A program made the position numbers and the translations under genes. The notes under the pieces are model-generated. The model saw only the letters and a program-made list of their open reading frames with translations, was not told where the DNA came from and searched no databases. DNA of 64,000 nucleotides. It comes from a bacterium (GTDB lineage: Bacteria > UBP14 > UBA6098 > 4484-93). This document shows, one piece after another, positions 1 through 9,039 of this stretch; within the stretch, counting starts at the first letter, position 1, and every line of letters starts with the position of its first letter. The DNA lies in NCBI GenBank assembly GCA_021158465.1, contig JAGGUN010000037.1, positions 91,156-155,155 on the forward strand. The letters run 5' to 3'.

Positions 1-1
1 C

Positions 2-1225
2 ATTCAGGCGACAAAGGGCAAGTTCCCTCAGGGCAGGAGGGAGAGGGGGATAAGCGAGTTGCTTGAGTTGCTTGTTCTCGGTGAACCCAAGGATGAGCAG
101 GAGAGGATAGCAGAGGAGAGACGGCTTTTCTTTGTTGCAATGACAAGGGCAAGGAAGCATCTTGTTGTATCCACAGTTCGTCGTGGTAGGGTAGATTTGA
201 GCCCGTTTGTTGAGGAAATGCTTGAGGCAGAAGGCTCTGTTGAGCAGAGACAGCTGTCGAGGGAGGATGTCCCTTGTTCTGCTGTGAGGTTTTTGAAAGA
301 GAAGGGGTCTTGTGGGGCTGGTCTGAGAGAGCATTTTCTCACCATCTGTTCCGAGATGCTTAAGGCTTCATCCGATAAGCAGAGACTGCTCGACGAGTTT
401 TCCTATATATTCAAGGATGATTTCCTCTCTTCCATTGAAAAGCCTGTGGCTGAGGAGTTTGCACCTGCATCTGAGCTCTTGCGCTTTATGGATGAGGTGA
501 GCTTTTCTGATATAAGCACCTATCGTTTCTGCCCGAGGAAGTTTTTCTACTCTGTGATACTTCATATCCCGACGGGCAAGAGATCTTATTCCCTTCTTCT
601 TGGAACGCTCATCCACAGCGTGCTTGCGGACTTTTTGCGAAGTGACGAGCAGGGCATGGACAGAGGTCTGGATACCCTCATCGGTCTCTTTAGGAAGAAG
701 GTTAGAGATGTTTCGGTATTTGATAGTTATCTACGCCAGAGGCTTGTGGACACAGGTGAACGGATGCTTGGCAATTTTTACAAGCATTGGAGCAAGAAAC
801 CTACATTTCCTCTCTGTGTGGAGAAGCGTTTTAGGGTTCATGTAGGTGGAGTTGTTGTCAGCGGCAGGATAGACAGGGTGGACACTTTGGGTGCGGCAGG
901 GATTGAGATAATAGACTACAAGACGGGTAAGCCACCTACAGATAGGAGGTCGAGGGAGGATGCTAATCTTCAGCTTATGATGTATGCTGTCGCTGCTGGT
1001 TCTCTATTTGACAAGAGGGTTTCACGTGTCTCTTTCTGGTATTTGGGTGAGGATGGTGTGAAGGTTGAGACGCTTTCGCCTGAGGAGGGCTGGAAGTCGG
1101 TTGTTAGGGATGCTGTGTCAGATTTTCTTGAAAATGTAAAGGCTCGCAGGTTTGAGAGAAAGGCTGACCTGTACAAGTGCAGAACCTGCGACTACAGAGG
1201 GTTTTGTGAGATGGAGGAGAGATGA
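2..1225 (+). CDS. UvrD-type helicase with RecB-family nuclease domain (3' end only)
   Basis: The gene is open at the left edge of the window, so only the C-terminal ~407 residues are seen. The first part carries superfamily-1 helicase motif VI (FFVAMTRARKHLVVS). The rest is a PD-(D/E)XK nuclease domain: a CPRKFFY segment near nt 530, a LIHSVL histidine near nt 610, the GRIDRVD aspartate near nt 875 and the IIDYKTGK catalytic strand near nt 910. A final CRTCDYRGFC cluster with the earlier CPRK cysteine gives the four-cysteine Fe-S pattern of AddB/Cas4-like nucleases. By family this is an ATP-dependent helicase/exonuclease for double-strand-break processing. Its stop overlaps the next start as ATGA. 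Whether the missing N-terminus has full helicase motifs cannot be seen. Confidence 0.88.
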   Translation: MQATKGKFPQGRRERGISELLELLVLGEPKDEQERIAEERRLFFVAMTRARKHLVVSTVRRGRVDLSPFVEEMLEAEGSVEQRQLSREDVPCSAVRFLKEKGSCGAGLREHFLTICSEMLKASSDKQRLLDEFSYIFKDDFLSSIEKPVAEEFAPASELLRFMDEVSFSDISTYRFCPRKFFYSVILHIPTGKRSYSLLLGTLIHSVLADFLRSDEQGMDRGLDTLIGLFRKKVRDVSVFDSYLRQRLVDTGERMLGNFYKHWSKKPTFPLCVEKRFRVHVGGVVVSGRIDRVDTLGAAGIEIIDYKTGKPPTDRRSREDANLQLMMYAVAAGSLFDKRVSRVSFWYLGEDGVKVETLSPEEGWKSVVRDAVSDFLENVKARRFERKADLYKCRTCDYRGFCEMEER

Positions 1226-2001
1226 AGCGGTTTTTTCTGGCTTTTGTTGTATTTCTTGCCTTTGGTTGTGCGAGACCACCTTCTCCTCCGCCTAAGCTGT
1301 TTGTCCCAACGGAGGATGTGGAGAATATTCTCGAAAAGGTTTATGCCAGGGAGGATTCGATAAAGGAGGTAGAGGCGGAGGCTTCGGTTACCCTTTCCAG
1401 TCCATCAAACCATTACAAAAAGCGGTTCCGTGTGTATATCTTCTCTGATACCCTTCGTTTCAAGGCGGAGCTTGCCCAGTTCTTCGGGCTTGTTTCGGGC
1501 GAGCTTGTCTGCTTCCCGGAAAGCCTCGTGGTATATGACCCAGCTAACAACAGGGTATATTACGAATTCTATGATTCTATTCGCTTGAATCCGATAACAG
1601 GCGTTCATATGAATATGAGGAGCATCCTTTTCGCTTCTTTGGGGAAGCTGTTTGCCTTTGATAGGCTTGACACGGTAGAGTCGCTCGAGGTGGCAGGGGA
1701 TACCTACACGATAAGAGGACGCAGAAATGGAGATGGTTTCATCTGCACATTCTCCGAGACGGGAATTCCTGCTTCTGTTCAACTTTACAACGATTCCCTC
1801 ACATCGCTTATTGACATCGGGTATGAGGGGGTAATCGAGGACAACGGGTTCTTTCTACCCCAAAAGGTGACAGTGATAAATGTTGCCAACGGTGATATGT
1901 TGACAATGGAGTACAAAAATGTTAAAATAAATAGAGGAGTTAGCGAGAAGATATTTGAGATGGACATTCCCGAGGATGTTGAGAGGTTTCTCTTGGAATG
2001 A
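1222..2001 (+). CDS. DUF4292/LolB-like outer-membrane lipoprotein
   Basis: The protein has 259 residues and opens with a lipoprotein signal (MKRFFLAFVVFLAFGC), lipobox cysteine at residue 16, then a proline-rich tether. The body is rich in short beta-strands with a central segment about a value stored or released through the envelope (SVTLSSPSNHYKKRFRVY, then VVYDPANNRVYYE). This resembles the LolA/LolB-like fold of DUF4292 proteins, but the assignment rests on pattern only. It starts inside the stop of the helicase-nuclease gene and overlaps the following small gene by 4 nt, so the three are probably co-transcribed. Confidence 0.72.
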   Translation: MKRFFLAFVVFLAFGCARPPSPPPKLFVPTEDVENILEKVYAREDSIKEVEAEASVTLSSPSNHYKKRFRVYIFSDTLRFKAELAQFFGLVSGELVCFPESLVVYDPANNRVYYEFYDSIRLNPITGVHMNMRSILFASLGKLFAFDRLDTVESLEVAGDTYTIRGRRNGDGFICTFSETGIPASVQLYNDSLTSLIDIGYEGVIEDNGFFLPQKVTVINVANGDMLTMEYKNVKINRGVSEKIFEMDIPEDVERFLLE

Positions 2002-2363
2002 GAGATGAAGAGAAGAGCGGAGTAAGTTGGTTATATTTTCTCCTTTTATTCATAGTTTTCCTTCTTATTTTTCCTGTTTCCGAGCAGGATACCTATTATA
2101 AGGGTCGTATCTCAGAGGAAGGGAGGGTATCGGTTCCACCGAAGGTGTCGATAGACAGGCTTGTTGAGGAGCTTAAGAGCCGGGGTTTTGAGGTGGAGAA
2201 TCGGTTTCCAGCCTATGTTGAGGTCAAGGGCGAGAAGTTTATCGGCTCACCTGTGGATTTTGCCGGCGAGCTCTCCAGAAGGATATACCGTGAGACAGGA
2301 AAAAGGGTCAAGGTTATCCTGATTTGTGGCGATGAAAAGTTTGTTGGTTACTATTCTCCATAG
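1998..2363 (+). CDS. Small membrane-anchored hypothetical protein
   Basis: I do not recognise this 121-residue protein. It has one N-terminal membrane segment (about residues 11-27) followed by a soluble domain of roughly 90 residues with alternating strands and helices, including a SIDRLVEELKSRGFEVENRF helix-strand unit. The topology suggests a periplasmic domain. It overlaps the preceding lipoprotein gene by 4 nt and ends 3 nt before the stop of the convergent gene, with no room for a terminator hairpin between them. Confidence 0.6.
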   Translation: MRDEEKSGVSWLYFLLLFIVFLLIFPVSEQDTYYKGRISEEGRVSVPPKVSIDRLVEELKSRGFEVENRFPAYVEVKGEKFIGSPVDFAGELSRRIYRETGKRVKVILICGDEKFVGYYSP

Positions 2364-2366
2364 CTA

Positions 2367-4502
2367 CTACAGAAGGTCTGACCTTTTGCGGGTGAACCAT
2401 TCGAGAGATAGTGCCAGTATAAAGAGGAAGAGAAAAACAGGATAGTCCCATAACGGTTTCTCGATATATTCTGTTCCCGTCATATCTTCAAACTTGACAC
2501 AGTTAGAGAGCGAGTCTATTTCATCTGGTGTGAAGAATCTTCCGCCCGTCTTCTCAGCTACGGATATGAGTGCGGGTCTGTTCATTCTGGTATCCTCGAA
2601 CTCGAGTGAGTACTCCTCCACGATGAGCTTCCCGTTTGCCTTTCCTATGGTATCGAAGTTGAGTTTTGCTGCCGCATTGAAGCGGTATTCTCCTGGTGGA
2701 AGTGATGGTATAACCTTTTCATACTGCCCCTTCCCTATCTCGTCGAGTGTTATCTCCACGGTATCCTTTCCAAAGAGTTTTACCCCTACCGACGCTGCCT
2801 CCACAGGTTTCCCTGACTCATCTGATACCGTTGCTGAGAATAGGATAGACTCACCCGAGTGATATATCCGCTTATCCGTCCTCACCACGAGCGGTGATAC
2901 CTTTTCCTTTACCAGCAGCCACGCCAGCAGATTTTGCACAAGTTGATCGTAGCAGTCCTCGAATTTGTGAAACCCTTTTGCGAGGAAGCTCCATTTCCAA
3001 AGCGGATAAGCAGAGAAAACAGCCACTTTTCCCCTGCCTACGGTTCCGATAGAGTATACGGGGATATCTTTCAGTTCTGGATGAACCAGAAGCGGTATTG
3101 CATAAGGTTTTATTTCGCCAGCCATCAGGAACTCTTCAAGCGGTGGCAACCCACTAAACACTCTGTCGGCTGGTTCCTCGAACTGCATAAGTGTGTGCTT
3201 CTTCCCTTCAATTGTCGGGAGAGGCGAGAAGCTCTCGCTGACCATCTCCGTGTTTGCAGGGTATTCAAACGGTAGAATCTCTGCAAGAATGTTTCTGTCG
3301 GTTTCTGGAAGCCTTGAGGCGTTCTGTATAAGCATAAAGACCGACCCGCCAGATCTTATATAGTTGAGTAGTTTTTTAAGCAGATTATTTTTCGAGAGTG
3401 TCTCAACGGCGTTGAACAGGAATATCGCCTCATACTCCTTCATCCTGTCGACTGTTCGTGGGAAGGAGGATATCCTGTATCCCTTCTTTACTATCTCCTC
3501 TTTGATCTCGATGTTCTTGTTTTTCCCCAACGCCTCCCTGAAGAATCTGTATTCGTAGTTGAGCCTTCCCACGAGTAGCATAAGTTTTCTCTTACTTTTG
3601 AGGATATTGATACTGAAGCGTTTTCTGTTGTTTTTCCCTGTGAATTCCCCAGTGAGGGTTGGTATTCTTGCCGTTAGGTCGACTGTGCCAACTGTATCGA
3701 GCGATACAGAAAGGTTCTCCGAGTATATCCTTGTTCCTTTCGATATCTCCACTTCTTTCCCTGCCAGAACCTTCTTACCAGAGAGAATTTGAACCCTTGC
3801 CTTTCCCTTTTCGAACCCGCTTGCTTGGAATATCACCCTCACGGTGAACGGTGTATTCCTATAGGCTGTTCTATTTGTCTGGACATCCTTGATGAAGATG
3901 TCCCTCGTCGGTTCAGGGTCCCCCACACCGATAGTATATATCTTCTTTGGGAAATAGGAGGCAGCGAATACAGGGTCTTCGCCTGAGTTTGTCTCACCGT
4001 CTGTTATGAGTATCACGCCGCCTATATCTTCCATCTGAGATAATGAGAGGATTGCGTTCCCAATTGCTGTTACATCACCCGTGAAGTCCGGGGAGGGGCT
4101 TGTTGTGTCTATATCACCTGAGAAGAGCAGTGTTTCTGTTGGGTAGCGGGATTTGAGCTCCTTGATCGGCTTGCTTTCAAGCAGGGCTCGTACGGTTTCT
4201 GCTCTATCGCATATACGATCGGTTATTCCAAGGCTCTTTGAATTGTCTACCAGTATGATAAGTTTCGGTCTTTTTCTCCACTGCTTTATTCCGAACAGCA
4301 CAGGCTCGGATATGCTCAAAAACAGGAAGAAGAAGGCGAGTGAGCGTAGGATTACAAGGAGTTTTTTTTTCTTCTGTGGAACAGGTGGATTGGTTATCCT
4401 GTATGAAAGGTAGGCGAACCCGACGGATGCAAAGAATAAAAGGATTATCAGCCAAAACGCTCTACACTGAAATATGAGCCTTATCCCTTCATAATTTTCC
4501 AT
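2367..4502 (-). CDS. Membrane protein with von Willebrand A and GATase-like domains
   Basis: The protein has about 711 residues. Two N-terminal membrane segments are followed by a VWA domain with the MIDAS sequence DNSKS (about residues 86-90) and a second metal-site strand VILITDGETNSGEDP. A glutamine-amidotransferase-like region follows (EAIFLFNAVETLS, then GGSVFMLIQNASR), then Ig-like strands, a GGRFFTP element and a C-terminal membrane helix just before the stop. This architecture matches BatA-like and amidotransferase-like VWA membrane proteins of unknown role. I prefer the ATG at 4502 to the TTG at 4511 because the TATATT box covers 4511-4516. It is transcribed alone, divergently from the DUF4013 gene. 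Confidence 0.75.
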   Translation of the reverse strand: MENYEGIRLIFQCRAFWLIILLFFASVGFAYLSYRITNPPVPQKKKKLLVILRSLAFFFLFLSISEPVLFGIKQWRKRPKLIILVDNSKSLGITDRICDRAETVRALLESKPIKELKSRYPTETLLFSGDIDTTSPSPDFTGDVTAIGNAILSLSQMEDIGGVILITDGETNSGEDPVFAASYFPKKIYTIGVGDPEPTRDIFIKDVQTNRTAYRNTPFTVRVIFQASGFEKGKARVQILSGKKVLAGKEVEISKGTRIYSENLSVSLDTVGTVDLTARIPTLTGEFTGKNNRKRFSINILKSKRKLMLLVGRLNYEYRFFREALGKNKNIEIKEEIVKKGYRISSFPRTVDRMKEYEAIFLFNAVETLSKNNLLKKLLNYIRSGGSVFMLIQNASRLPETDRNILAEILPFEYPANTEMVSESFSPLPTIEGKKHTLMQFEEPADRVFSGLPPLEEFLMAGEIKPYAIPLLVHPELKDIPVYSIGTVGRGKVAVFSAYPLWKWSFLAKGFHKFEDCYDQLVQNLLAWLLVKEKVSPLVVRTDKRIYHSGESILFSATVSDESGKPVEAASVGVKLFGKDTVEITLDEIGKGQYEKVIPSLPPGEYRFNAAAKLNFDTIGKANGKLIVEEYSLEFEDTRMNRPALISVAEKTGGRFFTPDEIDSLSNCVKFEDMTGTEYIEKPLWDYPVFLFLFILALSLEWFTRKRSDLL

Positions 4503-4510
4503 AGGTTTCA

Positions 4511-4538
4511 AATATAATCAGGGGTTTAGCTTTTTCAA
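4511..4538 (-). promoter_or_regulatory. Sigma-70-type promoter giving a leaderless mRNA
   Basis: Read on the minus strand, TTGAAA (4538-4533) is followed after 16 bp by TATATT (4516-4511). The expected start of transcription falls about 7 nt further on, within two or three nucleotides of the ATG at 4502. No Shine-Dalgarno sequence lies in the gap. Confidence 0.6.
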
Positions 4539-4557
4539 GGGAATAATTAGATTATAG

Positions 4558-4586
4558 TTGACTTTCGTCAGTTGAATAATTATTTT
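4558..4586 (+). promoter_or_regulatory. Candidate promoter of the DUF4013 gene
   Basis: TTGACT (4558-4563) and TATTTT (4581-4586) are separated by 17 bp. Transcription would begin near 4593, leaving about 30 nt with the strong ribosome site AAAGGAGGG before the ATG at 4624. A second TTGACA at 4585-4590 has no good -10 partner. Confidence 0.45.
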
Positions 4587-4623
4587 GACAAGAACCGGGT
4601 GATACTATTTTAAAGGAGGGATT

Positions 4624-5358
4624 ATGGACTTAGCGTTGGCATTTGGTGGACTTACCTATCTTTTTAAGGACAAATCCTGGGTGGGTAAGCTTCTCTTGGG
4701 TGCTGTTATTGCCCTTATCCCGATTATAGGCTGGCTTGCTATCGCGGGCTGGGGTATAGAGATGCTTCGCCGTCGTGCCAATGGCGAGGAGGGCATCCCG
4801 GATTGGGGAAACTTTGGGAAGAAGATAGCCGATGGGTTTTTGATATTTGTCATACTTTTAATCTATGCTATCCCGACGATACTTGCGTTCATCCCATGTA
4901 TCGGCCATGCGATAGCTGTTCTCTACGCTCTGTTCCTTGTAATCTGGATGTATCCTTGGATATTCATCCAGTATGCGATGGATGGCTTCTCTGCCGCCTT
5001 CCAGTGGAAGGAGTTCGGAAGCTATCTCAAGGAGAATGTCGTTGAACTGCTCAAAGCCTTTCTCGTTACCTTTGTCGCTGGGATAATTGTTGGCATAATC
5101 AATATGATAGTTTGGTCTATATTCGGTGTTGGGCTTGCCGGGCTTATGGCTCCCTTTGCCTCGAGATACTCTTATATGGGTGGGATGGGCTATCCCCCAG
5201 CTGGTGGCTCGCTCCTCGGTGGAGTCGGGTTCTTTGGATTGCTCGTTATCTTCTTTGTCTACGGTTTCCTGATGATGTATCAGCAGTCGGTTACAGGTTT
5301 TGTCTATGGGCTGCTTTACAGGTCGACATTCCTTAAGTCTGAGGGTGGAAACGAGTAG
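4624..5358 (+). CDS. DUF4013 family membrane protein
   Basis: This 244-residue integral membrane protein begins with a hydrophobic pair of helices separated by the conserved WGIEMLRRRANGEEGIPDW loop, which is the hallmark of DUF4013. About six membrane segments are visible, with a glycine/tyrosine-rich loop (YSYMGGMGYPPAGGS, about residues 181-196) between the last two. Function of the family is unknown. The start is fixed by AAAGGAGGG 3 nt upstream. It lies 5 nt before rlmN and probably shares its transcript. Confidence 0.8.
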   Translation: MDLALAFGGLTYLFKDKSWVGKLLLGAVIALIPIIGWLAIAGWGIEMLRRRANGEEGIPDWGNFGKKIADGFLIFVILLIYAIPTILAFIPCIGHAIAVLYALFLVIWMYPWIFIQYAMDGFSAAFQWKEFGSYLKENVVELLKAFLVTFVAGIIVGIINMIVWSIFGVGLAGLMAPFASRYSYMGGMGYPPAGGSLLGGVGFFGLLVIFFVYGFLMMYQQSVTGFVYGLLYRSTFLKSEGGNE

Positions 5359-5363
5359 GTTAT

Positions 5364-6398
5364 ATGAAGGAAAACTTGCTGGGGCTTACCAGAGAGGAAA
5401 TTGAGCGGTTTGTTGTCTCGCTTGGTCAGAAGCCGTTTCGCGGCAGGCAGATTATGAAGTGGATTTACGGTAAGGGCGTATTTGATTTCGATGTAATGAC
5501 CGATATCTCTGTTCCGCTCAGGGATAATCTGAAGGAGGTTGCCTGTATCGAGGGGATCGAGCTTGCGGAGAGGGTTTCTTCACCTGATGGTTCTGTCAAA
5601 TATGCCTTTCGCCTTTCGGACGGGAACATAATTGAATCGGTTCTCATTTTTGATGCGTCGAGGGTAACGGTTTGTCTATCGAGTCAGGTTGGTTGTCCGC
5701 TTGGCTGCCTTTTCTGTGCGACAGGGAAGGTTGGTTTTGTCCGCAATCTAACATCGGGTGAGATTGTTGACCAGATAATACAGATTAAGAAGGATATACC
5801 GGGTAAGAGGGTAACCAATCTTGTCTTTATGGGGATGGGTGAGCCGCTTTTGAACTACGATAATCTGGTCCGAGCCCTTCGGGTGATAACATCTGAGTTC
5901 GGGTTATCCATTGGTGCGAGGCACATCAATGTTTCCACCGTTGGTATTCCTGATAGGATTAGGGCTCTTGCTGATGAAGGGTTTCGGGTTAAGCTTGCCA
6001 TTTCCCTTAACGCTACAACAAACGAGACTCGTTCCCGCCTTATGCCGATAAATGAGAAGCATCCGATAGAGGAGCTGCTGTCTGCTGCTTCCTATTTTGC
6101 ACGCAAGAGCAAACGTTGGGTGACATTTGAGTATGTTTTGATAAGGGGGATAAACGACTCTGTTGAAGACGCCTCTCGTCTTGCTGGGCTTATTGAGGAT
6201 ATTCCGTCGAAGGTGAACCTCATTCCGTACAATCCGATAGAAGGGGTCGACCTGTCTCGTCCATCGCTCGAGGTCGTCGAGCGGTTCCAGCGTGTTTTAC
6301 TGGATAACCATATCACAGCGACTATCCGTTTCTCTAAGGGAACAGCTATCTCCGCAGCCTGTGGACAGCTATCGGGCAGGCTCAAAAAGAGGAACTGA
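5364..6398 (+). CDS. rlmN: 23S rRNA (adenine-2503-C2)-methyltransferase RlmN
   Basis: A radical-SAM dual-specificity methyltransferase of 344 residues, normal for the family. The [4Fe-4S] motif CPLGCLFC puts cysteines at 111, 115 and 118. GMGEPLLNYDN binds SAM, and the C-terminal cysteine 333 (AACGQLSG) matches the catalytic methyl-carrying partner. By family it methylates A2503 of 23S rRNA and A37 of some tRNAs. The last 17 nt overlap the end of the convergent capA-like gene, so no terminator separates them. Confidence 0.95.
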   Translation: MKENLLGLTREEIERFVVSLGQKPFRGRQIMKWIYGKGVFDFDVMTDISVPLRDNLKEVACIEGIELAERVSSPDGSVKYAFRLSDGNIIESVLIFDASRVTVCLSSQVGCPLGCLFCATGKVGFVRNLTSGEIVDQIIQIKKDIPGKRVTNLVFMGMGEPLLNYDNLVRALRVITSEFGLSIGARHINVSTVGIPDRIRALADEGFRVKLAISLNATTNETRSRLMPINEKHPIEELLSAASYFARKSKRWVTFEYVLIRGINDSVEDASRLAGLIEDIPSKVNLIPYNPIEGVDLSRPSLEVVERFQRVLLDNHITATIRFSKGTAISAACGQLSGRLKKRN

Positions 6399-7419
6399 AT
6401 TCCCTCACCATAAACTCTCCGTTATACTCGATAAATTCCGTCCCGAAATCGTATGATATGTCGTTTAACAGGTCAAGCACAATATTTCTTATTTCCCCTT
6501 TTGCAAGACTGGGTGAGGCTTTGTGGCTTATCGTTTCTATCGGAATGAGCCTGACCTCGGCTGTGTCTGGAAGGATGTCAATCTCGGCGATGACCGATAT
6601 GTTGTTCTCGAAGTCGTTCTGGTCGAAGATGAAATTCCCGAGCGAGTAAAATATAATTCCGCCTTTGTAGAACTCGACCGGCTGTATCCTGTGTGGGTGG
6701 CTCCCGATGACGATGTCTGCTCCAAGCTCGATTGTCTCGTGTGCAAGTTCTATCTGCTCTTCATCGGGTAGAAAGCTATCCTCTTCTCCCCAGTGGAAGT
6801 GGACGATAAGTATATCGCAGCTCTGTTTTGCTGAGGGGACTGCTCTTGTTATATACTCCTTGGATGCTGGAGCGCATCCCCAGTTTCTCTCGCCCAAGAA
6901 GTTTGTCCCGGTTGCATTGAACCCGAGAAATCCGATTATATATCCTTTTATATTGAGCTGTTTCGGTTCGAGCATTGAATAGATATTTTCTCCTGCTCCG
7001 ACAACCTTCACGCCCGATCTTTCCAGAAGCCTTATCGTATCGAAGAAAGCATCCTTTCCGTAGTCGAAGGCGTGGTTGTTGGCGAATGTTACGCAGTCGA
7101 ACCCGACGCGGGATAGGATGTTTGCAAACTCCGGTTTTGCCCTGAATACATATTTCTTCTCCATCGGGATTCCCCTGTCGGATATTGTCGTCTCGATATT
7201 TCCTGTCAGGAGGTCTGCATCATTCAGTATATCGAATGTCCCGGCAAAGGGATAAAGATCCCCTGCTGTATCACAGATGGAGGCAACACCGCGGGCAAGC
7301 ATTATATCCCCAACAGCAAGAATTCTCACTGGGAGTTTATCCGTGAATGGATTCTCTCCCCTTGTAGTTGTCGGGATGAGGAATAACAGTATCAAGAATA
7401 GAGACAATCTCCTCAACAT
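6382..7419 (-). CDS. CapA family secreted protein (PGA_cap metallophosphatase-like)
   Basis: The 345-residue protein has a signal peptide (residues 1-20) and the CapA metallophosphoesterase-like fold: VGDIMLARG at about residues 37-45, FANNHAFDYG, then VHFHWGEE and GSHPHRIQPVE. Family members are linked to poly-gamma-glutamate capsule synthesis or to unknown envelope phosphatase roles; no capsule genes are nearby, so the substrate is open. It is the last gene of the 15-gene minus-strand run. Its start overlaps the end of the DUF116 gene by 83 nt, but the start is supported by GGAGG and by the signal peptide. Confidence 0.85.
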   Translation of the reverse strand: MLRRLSLFLILLFLIPTTTRGENPFTDKLPVRILAVGDIMLARGVASICDTAGDLYPFAGTFDILNDADLLTGNIETTISDRGIPMEKKYVFRAKPEFANILSRVGFDCVTFANNHAFDYGKDAFFDTIRLLERSGVKVVGAGENIYSMLEPKQLNIKGYIIGFLGFNATGTNFLGERNWGCAPASKEYITRAVPSAKQSCDILIVHFHWGEEDSFLPDEEQIELAHETIELGADIVIGSHPHRIQPVEFYKGGIIFYSLGNFIFDQNDFENNISVIAEIDILPDTAEVRLIPIETISHKASPSLAKGEIRNIVLDLLNDISYDFGTEFIEYNGEFMVREFSSSF

Positions 7420-8110
7420 CGACCTCCGTATTGTAGCAGGGTCCGAACGGGCGGCGGTTCATCACGCCTATGATCGGTATCGGGTGAACATCGATTATCC
7501 CGGAAAACAGGTCCCTCTCGCAGGCAACGGCAACAATCATCTCCGGCTGTGTTTCCTTTACGATCCTCCTTGCTATTGTGCCGCCGGTTGCAACGAATGT
7601 CGGGATATTGTATCTGCGGGATATTTCTACGAACTTCGCTATACTGCATTTCCCACAGCCTTTGCAATTTTCTATGTTGAATGTTATCTTCCACGGGCAG
7701 TCCGCTGCCTGGAGGCAGTGTGGTAGGAGTAGAAGAACCTTTTTCGGCTTTTGTTTTGCTATCCGTTTTTTGTTTATCCTGTTTGAGAGGTCAATATATG
7801 ATTTCTCCAGCAGCTCCCTTTTTACCCCCAGAATCTTGCCCAAAAGCAGGGTTGATGGTACAAGATAAAAGACAGTTTTGAACGGTAGGTATAGGAAAAG
7901 GGGTAGATTTGTGTAGGCGAATAGAATGGTGAGGATGAAGGAGCCACAGAGATAAACGGAGAAGAAGATGATAAAGCCCCAGAATATCTTTCCGAGGGGA
8001 GAGAAGACGAGGGCGAGTCTCGGTGCAACGCTACCTGCTATGGTAATGAGTGCAGCGATGTATATGAGGATAACCAGTCCTGCGAGCAGAGTAAAGGTCT
8101 GTTTGCTCAC
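7337..8110 (-). CDS. DUF116 domain membrane protein
   Basis: Three hydrophobic segments occupy the first ~105 residues, followed by the DUF116 domain with HCLQAADCPW, the cysteine cluster CKGCGKCSI and VAVACERDL. The cysteines suggest a metal or Fe-S site. The family has no established function but is often found beside fmt and def in Clostridia, as here. GTG start at 8110, overlapping the fmt stop as GTGA. The 3' end overlaps capA by 83 nt. Confidence 0.85.
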   Translation of the reverse strand: MSKQTFTLLAGLVILIYIAALITIAGSVAPRLALVFSPLGKIFWGFIIFFSVYLCGSFILTILFAYTNLPLFLYLPFKTVFYLVPSTLLLGKILGVKRELLEKSYIDLSNRINKKRIAKQKPKKVLLLLPHCLQAADCPWKITFNIENCKGCGKCSIAKFVEISRRYNIPTFVATGGTIARRIVKETQPEMIVAVACERDLFSGIIDVHPIPIIGVMNRRPFGPCYNTEVDVEEIVSILDTVIPHPDNYKGRESIHG

Positions 8111-9039
8111 ATGAAGCTATCTCCCGCTTTTATTCTCAAGCCGTTCACAAGCTCCCTTCCGGAGACTGTCTGCCGGCTTTCTGGTCTTGCAAAGAGTATC
8201 CCTATAAGCCCCTTTCCTGTTTGGATAATTGGAATATCCTCGGTCGATACCACCTTACCGGGTTTGCCTTCTGTTCGTGTATCCAGGACGATGCTCTTCA
8301 GGATTATGACCCTTCTCCCCTTGAATGTCGAAAATGCGCCTGGTCTCTCGGAGAGTGCGCGAATCCTGTTGTGGATATCTTCTGCTCCTTCGCTCCATTT
8401 GATTATCCTATCACTCTTCTTTATCTTTGGAGCAGGTTTTATGTTTCTTATATCCGGCTGTGGGAAGCTTATGTAGTTCCCTTCGAATATCTTTTCGATG
8501 GTTTCTTTCATCGGCTTGATAGAGATTGCCGCGACCCTCTGCTCGAGTTCTGAGTGTGTTTCGTCTGGGTCGATAGTGATCTCGCTCTGGTAGATAATCT
8601 CTCCTGCGTCTACCTCTTTGTTTATGAAGAATATTGTAATACCGCTTCTCCGGTAGCCGTAGAGGATTGCCCATCTGAGCGGTGCAGGACCTCGGAGGTC
8701 GGGCAGAAGCGACGGATGAAGATTGATTGTCCCCTTCTCTGGGAGAGTGAAGATATCTTCTGGTAGTATCCTAAAGCCGATGACGACACCAAGATACGGC
8801 TCAACTTGCTTTATACCCTTTTTCAGCTGTTCTGAGTGTAGGTTTGTCTCTTCAAGAACGGGAATTTTGAGCCTTTTTGCAACAACCTTTGTTGGCATAG
8901 GGGAGAGTTTCCTTCCTCTTCCCTTCGGCTTGTCTGGATATGTGATGAGGAGCCTGACCGGGACGCCTGATGTAATAAGCCCCTCAAGGATTCTGGCGGA
9001 GAACTCCGATGCCCCGAAATAGACTATGCTATCGTTCAA
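8107..9039 (-). CDS. fmt: Methionyl-tRNA formyltransferase
   Basis: This 310-residue enzyme transfers the formyl group of 10-formyl-THF to initiator Met-tRNA. The N-terminal hydrolase domain has the family's folate site INLHPSLLPDLRGPAP with its Asn and His, and EVDAGEII with the catalytic Asp. The C-terminal domain (about 205-310) binds tRNA. The start is TTG at 9039, overlapping the def stop as TTGA, which keeps the usual N-terminus (IVYFGASEFS). It sits directly after def, the standard pairing for adding and removing the formyl group. Confidence 0.95.
   Translation of the reverse strand: MNDSIVYFGASEFSARILEGLITSGVPVRLLITYPDKPKGRGRKLSPMPTKVVAKRLKIPVLEETNLHSEQLKKGIKQVEPYLGVVIGFRILPEDIFTLPEKGTINLHPSLLPDLRGPAPLRWAILYGYRRSGITIFFINKEVDAGEIIYQSEITIDPDETHSELEQRVAAISIKPMKETIEKIFEGNYISFPQPDIRNIKPAPKIKKSDRIIKWSEGAEDIHNRIRALSERPGAFSTFKGRRVIILKSIVLDTRTEGKPGKVVSTEDIPIIQTGKGLIGILFARPESRQTVSGRELVNGLRIKAGDSFM

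Noticed and set aside
4585..4612. Second TTGACA upstream of the DUF4013 gene
   Set aside because: The best -10 at 15-17 bp is poor and would place transcription start on the ribosome site.
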